A stretch of DNA of 64,000 bases from Polytrichum commune (lineage: Eukaryota; Streptophyta; Polytrichopsida; Polytrichales; Polytrichaceae). Within the stretch, counting starts at the first letter, position 1, and each line of letters opens with the position of its first letter. The notes below the pieces were generated by a model. The model was given only the letters and a program-made list of their open reading frames with translations, did not search any database and was not told the origin of the DNA. Both the position numbers and the translations under genes were made by a program. The stretch spans positions 26,536,001 to 26,600,000 of the forward strand of contig OX485806.1 of NCBI GenBank assembly GCA_950295325.1. The letters are read 5' to 3'. Positions 20,980 to 33,974 of this stretch are shown in pieces.

Positions 20980-21430
20980 TGACTATGGGCACGAATTGGA
21001 TTTACTAAGCTTCATCACCTCGCACTTATTGTAGGTTTCATGTTCAATGAGAAGTGGGTAAAAAAGAAAAGTGTGTGTCTAAGACATGCTTACTATAACA
21101 TAACCAAACAATGTGCATTCATTATGTGGGTCTTGAGGATGTAATCATGAGATGCACAAACCCTATACAAGGAGATTGAACCTATGATCGGGGAGAACCG
21201 GCAGTTCGTTACAGATGAGCCGGTTGAGTTTGAAAAATAACCGGTTGAAGTTCAAGACTTCAGGAAAATTACCGATCATTTTAGAGGAATTTATAGAATA
21301 TACCCCAGTTTAATAAAGGGAGACCAAAGGATGTCAACATGTGACCGGTTGGACTTGCAAACACTAGGATCTCAACTGATTATGCCTAAAAATCTCCCCG
21401 ATCACTGGATTGAACTCACATTTAAGTATA
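20980..21430. repeat. R1 fragment followed by a copy of dispersed repeat D
   Basis: R1 words appear at 20983-21110. The D family follows (GCCGGTTGAG near 21221, ACATGTGACCGGTTGG near 21340, ACACTAGGATCTCAACTGAT near 21361). Further D copies, mostly inverted, lie at about 30.64-30.87, 41.32-42.17 (interrupted), 57.34-57.56 and 59.37-59.57 kb. Confidence 0.6.
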
Positions 21431-22172
21431 ATTGGACAAATGGCTTGTTCATAACTAATAAGGGATGAGTACTTGTGGGGATAAAAAATACATTAAATGA
21501 TAACCACAAAAGCAAGAACACAACAACCACAACTCCGAATGTATGTATTCCATGTATGTCAACCAACATATTTGTGTAGTTGTGTGATCTAGTGTACTGT
21601 ACATCATAATTGGCAGTTGAAATTGTTCAAAATTCATGCATAAATCCAAATATATTGAAATCCCACCTCACTCATATTCATAATGTGCTCGCAACACCCC
21701 ATGGTTATATTCCCATGGCCCATATTTGCTTAGTAATGTTATGACCTTAATATGTAACTAGTTGCATCAAAATCTTGCACATTGCAAATTGCACTTGACC
21801 TAGACACCCGTCAACTCTTAATTCGTGAGTTGTTCATACATCGGTATTTTGTTGGGTGATTGTTGCATATTTACTCACAAAAAAGGAAACAAGGTAGTAA
21901 GAAACTAACATTGGTCACCATCTCTATAGCATCAAATTGTTTACAAAATTGAGAATGGTATTTCAGTTGTAACCTATTGTGTCAAGACTCAAGGTCAAGT
22001 TAACAACTCAAATAAAGACCTAAAAGTTGAGATTTTTGTTGTATTTTGTATTCTTTAGAATTGTTATAAAAAAAGTCACTGCTTTTTCATTCCACAAGAA
22101 ATAGAAAGTTAAATTTTGATTATGTGCTCCATATCGTCGGTGGGATCAAGCTCGTATTCAAGTGACACTTTT

Positions 22173-22174
<2 letters not shown>

Positions 22175-22206
<32 letters not shown>
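22175..22206 (+). repeat. Poly-T run of 32 bases
   Basis: An uninterrupted T-run. It could be the oligo(A) tail of a retroposed copy on the minus strand or a simple replication-slippage tract; nothing beside it settles this. Confidence 0.9.
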
Positions 22207-22211
<5 letters not shown>

Positions 22212-22469
22212 CAAGAGTTCTTTGGGTGTTTCAATGCTATGGGCATAGTCAATGATTTGAAAATCATTCTAGATAAGTCACATCTAAGATTGTATATCCT
22301 CAACGTTTCAAAAACAATTTAGTGTTGACTCGTTCTTATCTTTTTGTCATACAACTCAATCAAGTTGTAATGAACTAGATTAGGCTTTGGTCCAATGTTA
22401 CGTAGTAAAGAGTTATGGTCAACCTAATTCAACCAACTTTCAACACTCTATGAATGTTTCTCAACTACT

Positions 22470-25260
22470 TTAGCCTTCAACTTGAGCATGGATGGCGGGC
22501 TCAAATGCCCAATTTCCGAGGTGATGTGTTTTTGACTTCTCATTTTCAAGCTTCATCGAGGTAATGTTACTCCATCTTCCCAACCTCACATTGAAAAACA
22601 TGACCATGCATTGGTTGGGGGAAGCGACCCACAAGTTCCCCGTTCCCGACACGCAATTTAGGTGCAATGGCAATTCATACGGGTACAAGTTCCGAGGGTA
22701 GTTCATGTGGAAGTAGTGGTTGGGCATGGGTCTCCCATGCTTCACAAATTTTTGTGCTTGAATGCCATCGTCTCCTTGGAAGGTAACGAGTTTGTGGACT
22801 TGGATGAAAGCTCGTGTGCCTTCGAAGCACCGGGCCACGCCAAAGAGATCGTTGTCGCACACCATAATTGTTGGTGGGTCAGATCGCATTAGTGGTGGAT
22901 CTGACGGCACAGAGGGTGGGAGAGGTTGATCTGGGATCCATGGGTGCAGATTCCATTGTAATGTACGAAGGTTGTATGATACTATGGCATATTTCAACTC
23001 AAGGGGTTTCTCTGGATCCGGTGCGTGCTCCCCCACCGTATAAAGAGTCACACTGTTGTGGACTTTGTCTTTAACCAATGGAAGTATCTTGTCATAGTCT
23101 TGTTTGAATGGTGGCTGACCAATGGACTGCACAAGCCGACAAGGCTTGTGATGCTCGAACCATGATTTCTCACTCGAGATGTAATATACAAGGCGAAGCT
23201 CCAACTCGTTCATGGGCACGTCAGTGCGGCGATACCAACCCATGAGGTGAATGGTGTAGTTGTCTGAACATCTAGAGACGCTCATGTGGGCTGATATGAA
23301 CCGGAGGGTAACACTAACTGGGGGTAAAAAAACATGTTGCCGAGTGATTGGATTACATATTATGAGGAGGTGTTGAGGGGGGTTTGCATGTGATAATTGG
23401 GGGTGATTCCACGGTGGTGTGTGGAACGTACAAGTGTGTTGTGGTTTGGGTTTTGCATTGCCGTAGAGTAGTAGTAAACCTCCTTCTCCTCCAAGCATCC
23501 CAACGATGTCAATTGGGAGGTAACATAAGTCGGGAAACCGAATCCACTTCATTCGTTTTTGGTGGAACGCGTAGAAAGAGTTATGCCCACCCGGTTCTAC
23601 GGTGAAAGCCGTTGGGCAATACTCCTTGTTGTGTTGGAGTGAATGTTTCAAGCGAGGGTTTTTATATGCAACCATTAACCTTTCCCGAAAATACTTAGGC
23701 GGCCAACCCACAGCGAATAACTTTGCCATGGGAAGGTTAGACAAGATCAAATCTCGGACTTTATTTTTTGTGGTCTTTCCAAATGGGAAACGTGTGCCTT
23801 GCCACCATTGCTCAATATCCTCTATTGGAAACTTGTATAAGCTACTCATACATTCGGGTGGACAACTATACTTGGTCTTCTCTTTTTTTTGCGAAACTTC
23901 AACATGAACGGGTGCTAAGCCCCAAGCTCCAAACTTATTATTTGCAAGAAGTTTATCATAAGGTTGGAGTTTGAATTTCACCTCTATTTGAAGTGTTCAA
24001 CATAATCAAGTTTCCATTAGGTTTCCGTTTTTGTTATTTGTCATCATGATTTATGGATTGATTCATGATGTAAGTTGACAATGACAAGTTTTCTCACAAA
24101 CTATCAACTTATCATGTAAGCAAGAATGAGTTGTATCCATAACGCAACTTAATTAGCTATTGTTGCATGTCAAACATATAGTTAATTGCTATCTAGATGC
24201 ACGTAAAGTATAATTTCTAGGTTGCAAGGCATGTCTACCCCACCTATTCAAGTCAAATTTTATAAGCCATCCTTTCTATGGGGGCATGATTTTACATGAT
24301 CCAAATCAATGATGTACACAAAACGATGAACATCCAGTTGGGATTTTTACATGTTGTTTAACATAATTTGGTAGTATGCATTGCAATTATGTTGTTGCTA
24401 AAGAATCAATTTATCTTGACATTAATTATATTTTTGATTTTATTAAGAGCTCTACAACAAACCTTGACATGAAGCTCAACTAAAATACATGCCTTGGATT
24501 TCTCGGCATGCATTTCATCCAACCCAAATTTTAATAACATTGAAATTGATGTTTTGTTGGGGGCATTACCTGCTTTGTCACTTGCTCCAGTACTAGGATT
24601 TGTGCTTTCTTTGTAAAAACTATTATTGGCATTGCTAAACAACCATTTTATCTTGACATTATTGTTTTTCCCCAAACCCAACATGGGATCTGTGGCAAAC
24701 CTCGACACATAGTTCAATCGGCTCCTCGGCCCTTTCACCCCCACCTTCGTGAAATCGTATGGCGATGTTGCCCGCCGGTGGTCACGAATCGGGATCCCAT
24801 CATTTGCAACTGGTCCGATGGTGAGCAACCTGGGCATGGAGGTGCTACGGGGCCTCTCGTCACGCCTTCTTGGGACACCGTCCCAACCGATCGAGGTGCC
24901 CGTAGGGTTGAGGTTTAGTTTCACCTTGTCAGGAGGGCCCAACTCAATGTCCACAAAGTCATGAATGCTACACTTGCGTTGGTATGTCAATTCCACCTTC
25001 GGGTCCAGTGTCACCACACATTTTACTACCTCCGGTGCAGCTTGGGGGCTATCGCGCTCGGCCACTATGGCTAGAGTGAATAGGTTATGCAAATTCTCAT
25101 TGCGATCTAAGCGCAACACTTCGGCCAAAACCTCCTCCTCGAACGATTGGCCCAACTTTTCATCGAAAGTTGTTGCCTCACGGTGGGTTAAACTTGGATT
25201 ATTTTGAAGCCAATAGGGGTTTGGCCGCTTCCGTACACGCTTACTCCTCATCCGCCTCAT
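22470..25260 (-). CDS. F-box-associated (beta-propeller-like) family protein, two exons proposed
   Basis: The long minus-strand frame 23981-22470 (503 codons) begins without ATG, directly after an AG acceptor. Joining it to the upstream frame 25260-24463, which starts at ATG 25260 just after an in-frame stop and ends at AAG|GTTTGT, keeps phase 0 and gives about 769 residues. The second exon shows the layout of plant F-box-associated propeller proteins: a Leu-rich short helix pair (LILSNLPMAKLFAVG), then FYAFHQKRMKWIRFPDLCY, GGLLLLYGNA and LLICNPITRQHVFLPP, typical words of that family in bryophyte-type plants. Such proteins usually choose substrates for SCF ubiquitin ligases. No intact F-box is visible. 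The first exon is Lys/Arg- and Pro-rich and has no recognised domain. The acceptor has a poor pyrimidine tract, so the join is provisional, but the long second frame is clearly coding. Confidence 0.65.
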
Positions 25261-26367
25261 ATTGCGCACACATTACTATTAGGCATTCAAATTATGCGCA
25301 ATGTGTCTCTAAAAACACTACAAGCGGTAAAGAAACCAATTAGACAAAATTCAAATGTGATGTGCTTGATTTGTAACCTTCAAAGGGTTTGAATGTGCCG
25401 CAAACGAACACTCAACATCAATTGGATCAAAATTATCATAAGCATGTAGTTTTTAGCTATTATTCTTCACGTCCAAAAGCTTGATCGCATAATGTCAATC
25501 AATATCTTCTATGTCTTATGAAGCATTCACGTCTTCCAAAGTAACTTAGCTACCTTGTCTGCAAGAACCTTGAATTTTTTGCAACCTTCCACATGGTATT
25601 TATAGTTCTAGCCTATCACATTAAAAAAATTTCAAAACAATGAGATTTGTGTTTAAGATGTATTCTTAAAGTTAATAGTTATAGATATACTTAGGGGTTT
25701 TTTAAAATTTGAAAAAAAAAAACTTCAATTGTTTTGATGTAATCCTTTGATGTTGCCTCACATGTTGCCTTTTGTGACAAATATATGGAAAAAAAACCCC
25801 TCGTATTATTGTCTTCACAACACATCTAAGAATGTACAATAAACTCTTGTCCTCGAGGGTTGATAACACACAACAAGTGTTATTTGTAGTTACTTTCCTC
25901 AAATCTTGATATGCTTGACAATTGGAGAAATCCTAGTCAATCTAATAATACAATATAAAAGAGTGCTTCCACAAAGTTAGTAGCAAGTAGAGGCAATTCT
26001 TCAATGTCGCATTGCTTGAATGTATGCTCGGCATTGTGATCTTTAATTTTCATTGTGTTCTCCTCCAAAAGTTTTTACATCATTCCCAAATTTGTATGTC
26101 TCACAAGGCGATTTGACACTATTAGAAGAATTCTTGTCCATTCCAACCAAGTTGGCAACCAAAATTAGGGGGTGGGAAGTCCCCCTAGGACCTCTATTTT
26201 GAAGTCTTCCCATCACCCTTTTCATTGCCAAGTAATTATAGCTTGGTTGGAACCTCTCGACAAACGCTTGTTAGAAATATGGCCACCATGTACCAAACCA
26301 TGTAGCACCCCTAAACCCACGTAGGCTAGATTGTGGGCACATGAATACAAGCAACACAAATTTTGAC

Positions 26368-26609
26368 ATATGAACCTTATGGCAGGACACTGGTATCCCA
26401 TAATACACCGGATAAACCCTAAAGCCCGTGTCGACATCAAAAATGATCAGTTGAAGGCGATCAAAGCAATGTTGAGATTATCTCGACATCATGTACATGC
26501 TTTGATGTTCGAAGTTGGTTTCTATGTTTGATCACTTACAACCACAAAACCAATCATCAAGGAGACTCCAATTTATTTGGGACACCGGTGTCCCGCCATA
26601 AGGTTCATA
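26368..26609. repeat. Inverted repeat, arms of about 32 bp, 242 bp overall
   Basis: ATGAACCTTATGGCAGGACA at 26370 pairs inversely with the sequence ending GCCATAAGGTTCAT near 26608, allowing about four mismatches across the arms. Between the arms lies another, shorter internal repeat of the word AATGTTGAGATT type. This may be a foldback or MITE; no target duplication was found. Confidence 0.55.
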
Positions 26610-28073
26610 TCCCAACATCCCACCAAATTTAGTACGAGACAATTCTCAATCCTTGCTCAAGTGAATTGGCTTCCGTACTTGGAGAGAGAGCACTCAATGA
26701 GTGTTAATATCGAGCAACAACACGTTCGTACAAAACCACACTATACTATACTTAAAAATAAGATGATCCAAATATCGCACTCTCATGCAAAAACCTCTAA
26801 AAGAAATCATATTGACAATTGAACTACCTTGCACCCGGGATTGTTTTGTTTTCTACACAACAAAGCGAAACTCGAAGCACATTTGGAGACGGAAATCTTC
26901 AAAGAAACAAAAGAAACCTTGATTCATATATTTCTAGCTATTTGTGATGCACAAAACTAACCAAATTTCCAACCCAACAACACTCACCGATGGCAATTTG
27001 TGTTGTTCGAACTCCAAAACCACATTAATGCCGCAACTAAAGTGTTAGAACTTTACCTAGTAGATGTGATTGAACAATGAAAAACACACACCGGCTTGTA
27101 AAGGTTGTGAGGTGCGTAGTAGGAATGTTGTCATACCAATCAACTTGTTAACTAAAGTGTTGCTTATTAGGGGGTCGCAACTAGTTGTGGCTGCAAACAA
27201 AGGAGTTAGAAAGACGTGATGATCACGAGAAGCTTTATTTTCAAAGTCCAAATGTCAAACAAAGTCGAAGGATGGAGAACATAAAGGATGTTAAATTCTT
27301 CCACGGTTTGCCCGTTGCTATTGCGGTGATGAAGCGCCAAATCGAAGCCATGATCCTCCTCCTAACGATTTTGGCTCCTCCCCACAAACCCTAACTTAAG
27401 TTAGTAGACGTGGTCTCTCTCCTTGCAAGCATTCGAGAAGGAATCGGCGTTCGAGGTGCTTCATGTGAATTAAGTGAGCCTCCGAATCTTCATGTGATAG
27501 GGGAGGAGCTCAAAGTCAAGGGGTGTGACCCTTCAACCTCCAATCCTCTTTCTTCATTCTTCTTCTTGATTGGGTTAAATATGAAACCACTCTCTCATTC
27601 ATGCCTTGACCACACCAAACTTTCCGTTCGGTTCTAGCCGTGAAATTGATGGGGATTATGTTGAGAAAGAGATGTTGGCCCACCATTTTTCACACTACCA
27701 CAGCCGGAGGCGCCAATGGATGGTGTCTGAATTGGCCGGTGTGATCAACCCCTGGCATTATATCATTATTTATGGTATATAATGTCATCAACCCAGTAGT
27801 TTCATTTATCCAATATTGAAGTTCATGTATAAGTGAATTCAACTTCAAAGATAAAGATCACCTTTGACATGTTGCATAGGTACTCGACCCATAGTTGTAA
27901 AGGATAGCCATGTTCCATAAACTGGCCTCATGTCACATACGAGTATGTGTTTATGACCACACTTCCATATGCCATCCTTTTTGGCAAAGGAAATTAGACT
28001 TCACCGTTGTCATCAAATTATAGACGTGGTTTCCCAATATTTGCTTGTCATGAATTCTCATGTGGAGTTGGGC

Positions 28074-28089
28074 GGGGGGGGGGGGGGGG
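28074..28089 (+). repeat. G-run of about 16 bases
   Basis: A homopolymer with no accompanying structure; length in an assembly may be unreliable. Confidence 0.8.
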
Positions 28090-29513
28090 TAACATATGAG
28101 AGAGTATATTTATCAAGTTTGGCAAACATGCAAGTTGGAATGTGCTTGTCATCCTATTCATCCATTTTGAATGTTGTATGAATACATATATTGAGTTATA
28201 TATTTTGACATATCACGACAACTTCAAGGCATACTTGGGTAATAAGAATATGCCACCTAAAAATATACCTTAGTGGAAAAACACAAAACAATTATGAGTC
28301 CATACCAACAAGTTTATGCAAGTTAGTCATTTTCTCCCTCAAACAAGTCAATGTTCAATGTGGGAATGGAGAGGCAACCAAGTCCCCTTCCTCAAAGTTC
28401 AAATTCCCTCTACAATTGTGTTGGCCACCAAATCTCATTCTTTGGGTAAAAACTTAGCACTGTCCATGTGGATGGGGGTGTCAAAATCTTTATCATGTGG
28501 CGGTTTTTGCTTACTTGCTTGACACATGGAAATGTGACCTAAAATTGGGTTTAGAATTATAAATCACTAAGATGTCCTCATAAAAACTATTGATGAGCAT
28601 TTACGTAATTTGATTATCATTATTATAGCATTAAAGAATTGCATCAAAAAATGATGATATCATATTTATGATTTTTTAATATAATGTATAATTCAAAATT
28701 TATCTTCCAAACAATTAGGTGTTCTTAAACTTTAAACAATGATGATAGGCATGGAGAGGTCTCCCACATGTGGTGGGTCTTGAACACGTGTCTTTTTGGT
28801 GTCCATTCTTAAGTATGAGCCTTGCCATATACCGCTCAATGGGTGTCCCATTTGTAAGAACGATTACAAAAGGTCCACAGATAAGGCATGTGCGCTTATT
28901 TCAGTTTTGTGACCTACTGTGGACACCTAAAATATAGGGTATAGTTGATCCTCTAGAAACAAAAATACCGAGTTGCAACATAGCATCGATTACGTGCACA
29001 CACACTTTGTCCATCATGTAGCACATGAACAAGTGAGTGGAGGTTGTAACAAAGGCAAGGCATTGGATTTGCCAATTTAACAATTTAACAAACTATATAC
29101 AAGGCATTGAAAGCAAGTGTGACATGTAACTTGTGGTCCCACATTCTCACAATCATGAGGTGCTAGGCAAGATCATAGTAGGTTATATAATCAAGCAATA
29201 ATTGAATGCTAGTGTGCAACCACAATGGGTAACGGAGACTTTTCACTTTTAAAATCATTGACAACATGTAATATGATTCAAATAGTTTGAGTTGCATGGC
29301 TTCCTCAACACTAGGGTGTTGCACCTCTAGTGCCAAAAAAATCGATCATTTTAAAAGGACAACACCTTGCTAAGTATGTTGGGCCACCTTCGCAAAATGA
29401 ACGGTGCTAAGCCTTAGCATCGTTCATTATGTGAAGGTGGACTGACAACCACGCCTACCTCTGGAATGTTATACTAAAACTTAAAGTAAAATAGACTTAA
29501 GTTTTGTGTGCTA

Positions 29514-29720
29514 CATAACATTATTTAGATCCATAACAATGTTCAGTGGGACTGACAATATTCCACAAAATATTCCCCATGTCAGACTAAATATGCGAAT
29601 ATTATGTGGAACAATGTCAATCCCACATAATATTTCCCGTGTTCATACTAATATAAGGGAATATTTTGTGGAATATTGTTAGTCCCACATAACAATGTTA
29701 TGGATTTGAATAATGTTATG
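29514..29720. mobile_element. Foldback MITE (family N), copy 1, 207 bp
   Basis: The element runs CATAACATTATTTAGATCCA to the inverse TGTTATGGATTTGAATAATG then TTATG; arms of about 65 bases match with scattered mismatches. It also carries an inner inverted pair around ATATTCCACAAAATATTCCC. A possible CTA duplication flanks it. A second copy lies at 62277-62408. Confidence 0.75.
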
Positions 29721-30499
29721 CTAGCAAGTGTACGTTCATCCTACCTGTTAGCCACATGGGGGGCTAAGCACAAGATGTCATGCTTGTCAAATCCTAAGGG
29801 ATAATGTGAGTAGGATCGTATGTCGGCTTCAATATACCGTAGCTCTCTAGCAACTTGGGCACCTTTATGCCTAATAATTAATTAAAATGCGAAAGTAAGT
29901 TAGGCATCCCAAAAAACAATATTCTAAAATTGGGCATATTCAAAAAGTAATTTCAAACAAGTTAAACATTCATTCATGCTTGCTTGTCTCATTCCCGTTT
30001 TTATGGTAGTGTGTCTGCAAGACTTGTGGAGCAAAGTAATGCTTGTATTGTTTTTTTTAATCATGAGTGAGATTGATGCCGAGTGAAGACATTGTTCAAG
30101 TTGTTTGATGCTACTTTGTTGGATTTTAGCAAATCTCACTTATATTATTGTGGTTTCAAGCACTCCTTGATTTAAATTGTTTTTTTTGACACTAAACAAA
30201 TTTAACTTCCCATAAATTTAGGCACCTCCAAAATCAATCATTTTCTGCCCCAATTGCTAGAAAGCTACAGTATAAGCATAGACAACCCTTTTTAAGAAAG
30301 ATAGTAAGGTCCTATGCATGTATAATGTCATGTGCAATTGAACCCTCTTTGAATTCCCAATCCCATGAAATAAGAAACATCTAAATTGCCACATCCAAAC
30401 TCCAAACATCCAAACTCACCAAAGCGTCCACAATAAGTGCAGTTATTTTTATACCTTAGCTCATGCTTTGGAGGTGCTTGAAGGTACTCATAATATCCT

Positions 30500-30880
30500 T
30501 GCTATATCCTATTGAAAGGTTGCCGTAATGGAGGATCTTCAAAAACGGACACCTTCCACCATAGATGGATAATATTAATCCGGTCAAACTTGAAGAGGAT
30601 CGTTACATAATGATATATATTATTCATATATTCTCCACAATGCCCGGGGAGATTTGTGGACATAATTGATCGAGATCCTAGTGTTTCTAACTCCAACCGG
30701 TTACATGTTAATATGCTTTGGTTTTTCTTTATTAATTTGAGCTATATTATCTAGATTTCTTTAGAACGATCAATAATTTTCATGCAGTCTTGAACTTCAA
30801 CTGGTGATTTCTCAATTCAACTGGTTGATTTGTAACCAATGTCAGATTTCCCTTGTTTATTGTTTCTCCAACTATTTTTG
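30500..30880 (-). repeat. Dispersed repeat D, inverted copy
   Basis: Contains GAGATCCTAGTGTTTC, CCGGTTACATGTTAATAT and TTCAACTGGTTGAT, the words of repeat D in inverted order relative to 21180-21430. Confidence 0.6.
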
Positions 30881-31001
30881 AAAGTATCAATATTAAGATT
30901 GAGGCATCTATAACCGATAAATAAGAAAGGTTGCATCTATCTAAGAGGATCCATGTCATACTTGGGACTTAGGACTCGGGACCCTGTGTGAATTGGCTTT
31001 A

Positions 31002-31707
31002 GGGTCACTTCTCACACGAGCCAAGAGCTGTGACCATGAAATTGCGAGAGCCCAAATTAAAGAAAGTGTCCAAAGACCGTCCCAAGACACCTCCAAAATC
31101 ATGTAAAATGGTCACGCACCCTCGGGTGTATTGTGAAATCATATGTGATTGGACCCTCAACAAAACACTATTCCAATGAATTTCTATTCATGTGGGTCCT
31201 CTTACATGATAAAACAGAATAAATCAATGCTTGTGAGCGTTCAAAGTGCCATGATCTCCCGGTTCCGTGTTAGGCCTACCTCCAAGTGACCGTGAAACAT
31301 GATCCATTCAATGCCATGTAAGAATCCATGTAGACTCTACATCCATCTTGCATTCACATACTCCGTTGGTCCCTCAAGCGTAGAGTGAAGTGAACTTGGA
31401 CCGGCTGCGCCTTTTCCACCAATGAGAGTGCTTGAAGTGTAATGGTCACGGGCTCTCTGTCTCGTGTGTGAAGTCGCCATGATCTCCCGGTTCTGTGTTA
31501 GGCCTACCTCCAAGTGACCGTGAAACATGATCCATTCAATGCCATGTAAGAATCCATGTAGACTCTACATCCATCTTGCATTCACATACTCCGTTGGTCC
31601 CTCAAGCGTAGAGTGAAGGGAACTTGGACCGGCTGCGCCTTTTCCACCAATGAGAGTGCTTGAAGTGTAATGGTCACGGGCTCTCAGTCTCGTGTGTGAA
31701 GCGGCCC
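31002..31707 (-). mobile_element. PIF/Harbinger-type MITE, copy 2, with internal tandem duplication
   Basis: It is 706 bp with inverted GGGTCACTTCTCACACGAG and GTGTGAAGCGGCCC ends, bounded by TTA at 30999-31001 and 31708-31710. Part of the body is duplicated in tandem (unit 228 bp; 31251-31478 and 31479 onward); the two units differ at only a few positions, so the duplication is recent. The same words in other-frame open reading frames (for example RARDHYTSSTLIGGKG) are repeat sequence, not protein. It abuts the leader region of the OTC gene. Confidence 0.85.
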
Positions 31708-32857
31708 TTAGTCGCAAGCGACAGTGGCAGAGAAGGTGCGAATCCTCTCTGTCTCTCTCTCGCCACCTGCCGCGCTCTCCTCCGCCACGAGTATTCCGTT
31801 TCCTCTTGCTTGCTTGCTCGCCCATCCCCATCCCTCCCACCCTAGCACCATCAAAACAAAACGAACAAGCCAGCAGCAAGAGCATCTTCCACCCCTCGTG
31901 TAAGTCACTTTGGTTCGTGCATATCTGCTGCTCTGCTCTGCTACTTATGCTAACTTAACTTACTAGCTTTACTTACATAGGTGGTGCTCCTCGCTGCTGC
32001 TTCACATTCCCCACCGCTTCCCACTCAATTCCCATCCTTCCATCTCCCCCAACGGTCAACCCTCACTTCCCTTCTCATCTCCCCAACACACACACACGCA
32101 CGCACACACATTCACTCTCCTTCCATTCGATTCCTTTCCTTGCCACTGCATGCACAAACGCAGGTGGGTAACAAACAACGTTGTGCTCAACCAACACCAA
32201 CTCCTCAGATTCGCATTCTTGATCGCGTAGTCTTTTTTTTCTTTTTCTTTTCTTAATTTCCTGGGTTTCCACTGCGCCATGCCCATTCTTTCTACCTATT
32301 TCGGATTGTGGGGGTGTCGTCCCTCCCTTGTGTTCGATTGGGTTTTGGGTTTTGATTGGGTTTGGTTGAGTTTGACTTTACTTTGTTGAGTTCCTGGGAT
32401 TGGGGTGGAGATTCTTGCTAAATTTGAACATGGTCCGGTGTAAGGGAAGTGTGATGAGGTTATGTAGTAGGGGAATTTGAGATAGTGAGAGTGATGATGA
32501 ATGCGATCTCGTGATGAATTTTGGTTGGGATTTGATTCTCGCCAGCGATTTTCTTTGCAGTGGCGACATACATTGTGTCTTAACCTAGGCCTCCTGCAAA
32601 TGGCTCCAGAGGTTGACCTACCTGCGACCACTTTGTGTTTCTTTCGTTATCTTGTGTTTTAAATTTTTTTCCTTCCTTCCTTCCTTCCTTCCTTCCCAGC
32701 CATCTTAGACAGCAAGTATCGGGAAGAAGGTGGAGGATAGGATAAGGTGCGGGGTTGATGATATAAGGAAGAGGGAGCACTGTATATTGACTGTAGGCAA
32801 GAGCTTCTTTCTCCCTTTCCCAATTGAAGACGTGCATTGGATCTATAGAGGGGTTTA

Positions 32858-33600
32858 TTACGTTGTCCCTTTTGGAAAGACACCAAGTGGGTTGACATCC
32901 GCGTGTCGGAGATTTTGGATAGAGAATTTTGGAAGGTTGCTCAAGTAGGATTGAATACAATGCCAGACATGAAAGCAAGCTTGCAGTGGGAGCATTACCT
33001 ACCCTAGTGATCGACCTTGTGACCTGCTGCTGTCTAGTGGTGTCAATAAACCTTGTAATTGGACTCTCTTTTGCCATCCATGAGAGGGTGTTCTGTTGGA
33101 GGTTATGGAAAACCTTGTCATGTCATGTCACAAATGAATCTGTGGCATTTGGAATTAATTGTTTTGGGCTTGGTATGTATGGCTTGCACCTATGGTTGCA
33201 GGAACTGCAATTTCAAGTTCATCACATAGTTGTTTGATTCTATCATTCATGCCCTTCTGCACCTCTTTAGCCCTTCTTATCGTCCCGGTAGAGAGGTTTA
33301 TACTGTCCTTGTTGGAAATGTATCAAGTGGGGTTGACTTCCAAGTATTGGAGATTTTTGAAGTGTTTCTTATGCCGGTCATGGAGAAGAGAGAGAGAATC
33401 TGGGCAGATTGCTCAAGTAGGATCAAATTGCAATGGTGCCCATGAAAACTTGCAATACATAGAGAGCATTACGCCAGTGACCGACCTTGTAACCTGCTGT
33501 CTAGAGGGTTCAAGATACCTTGTAATCGGACTGCCTTGTGCCATCCATGAGAGGGTGTTCTGTCGGAGGTTATGGGAAACCTTGTCATGTTACAAGAAGG
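32858..33600 (+). repeat. Degenerate tandem duplication, unit about 440 bp, in the OTC leader region
   Basis: The phrases ACCAAGTGGGTTGACATCC (32878) and ATCAAGTGGGGTTGACTTCC (33322) open the two halves. Both continue with GACCTTGTGACCTGCTG-like text and GCCATCCATGAGAGGGTGTT. The second half is shortened. No coding frame runs through. Confidence 0.75.
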
Positions 33601-33974
33601 ATCTCTCTCTCTCTCTCTCTCTCTCTGCCACATTATGCTTGCCTAGGAGACCTTTGTGGACGGATCACTTTTTCTTTTTACTCAAGAGATTGATGCTTCC
33701 CACTGCAGGAAGAGGCATACACGACTAGCTGCTCCCTTTGCCCTGACAGCCCAACGGCTTCCGGTTATGGCTTTCCGGCCTGCATCAGATGACTGTTGGG
33801 TGGCGGGAGCAACCATGTTTTGGGCTTCTTTCTCCCCCTGTGTTACTTGCAGAAAGTATACAAATCTTTGGGTCTCACCGTTTCTTTTTTCTATATCTCT
33901 CCTTCATCTTTATCTCGTGTTCATGTCTCTTGTACACTTGTGTTTTTATCTGTATAGTCATTCTACCTTATTTT

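Larger units (their letters stand above)
25261..29513. other. Long spacer, mostly without recognised features
   Basis: No gene, RNA or transposase was recognised. It contains an inverted-repeat unit at 26368-26609, an R1 fragment near 28770-28860 and a G-run near 28074-28089. Short frames here overlap on both strands and lack family resemblance. Confidence 0.4.

Noticed and set aside
22662..22892. Plus-strand frames opposite the F-box-associated gene
   Set aside because: They are shadows of the long minus-strand coding frame.
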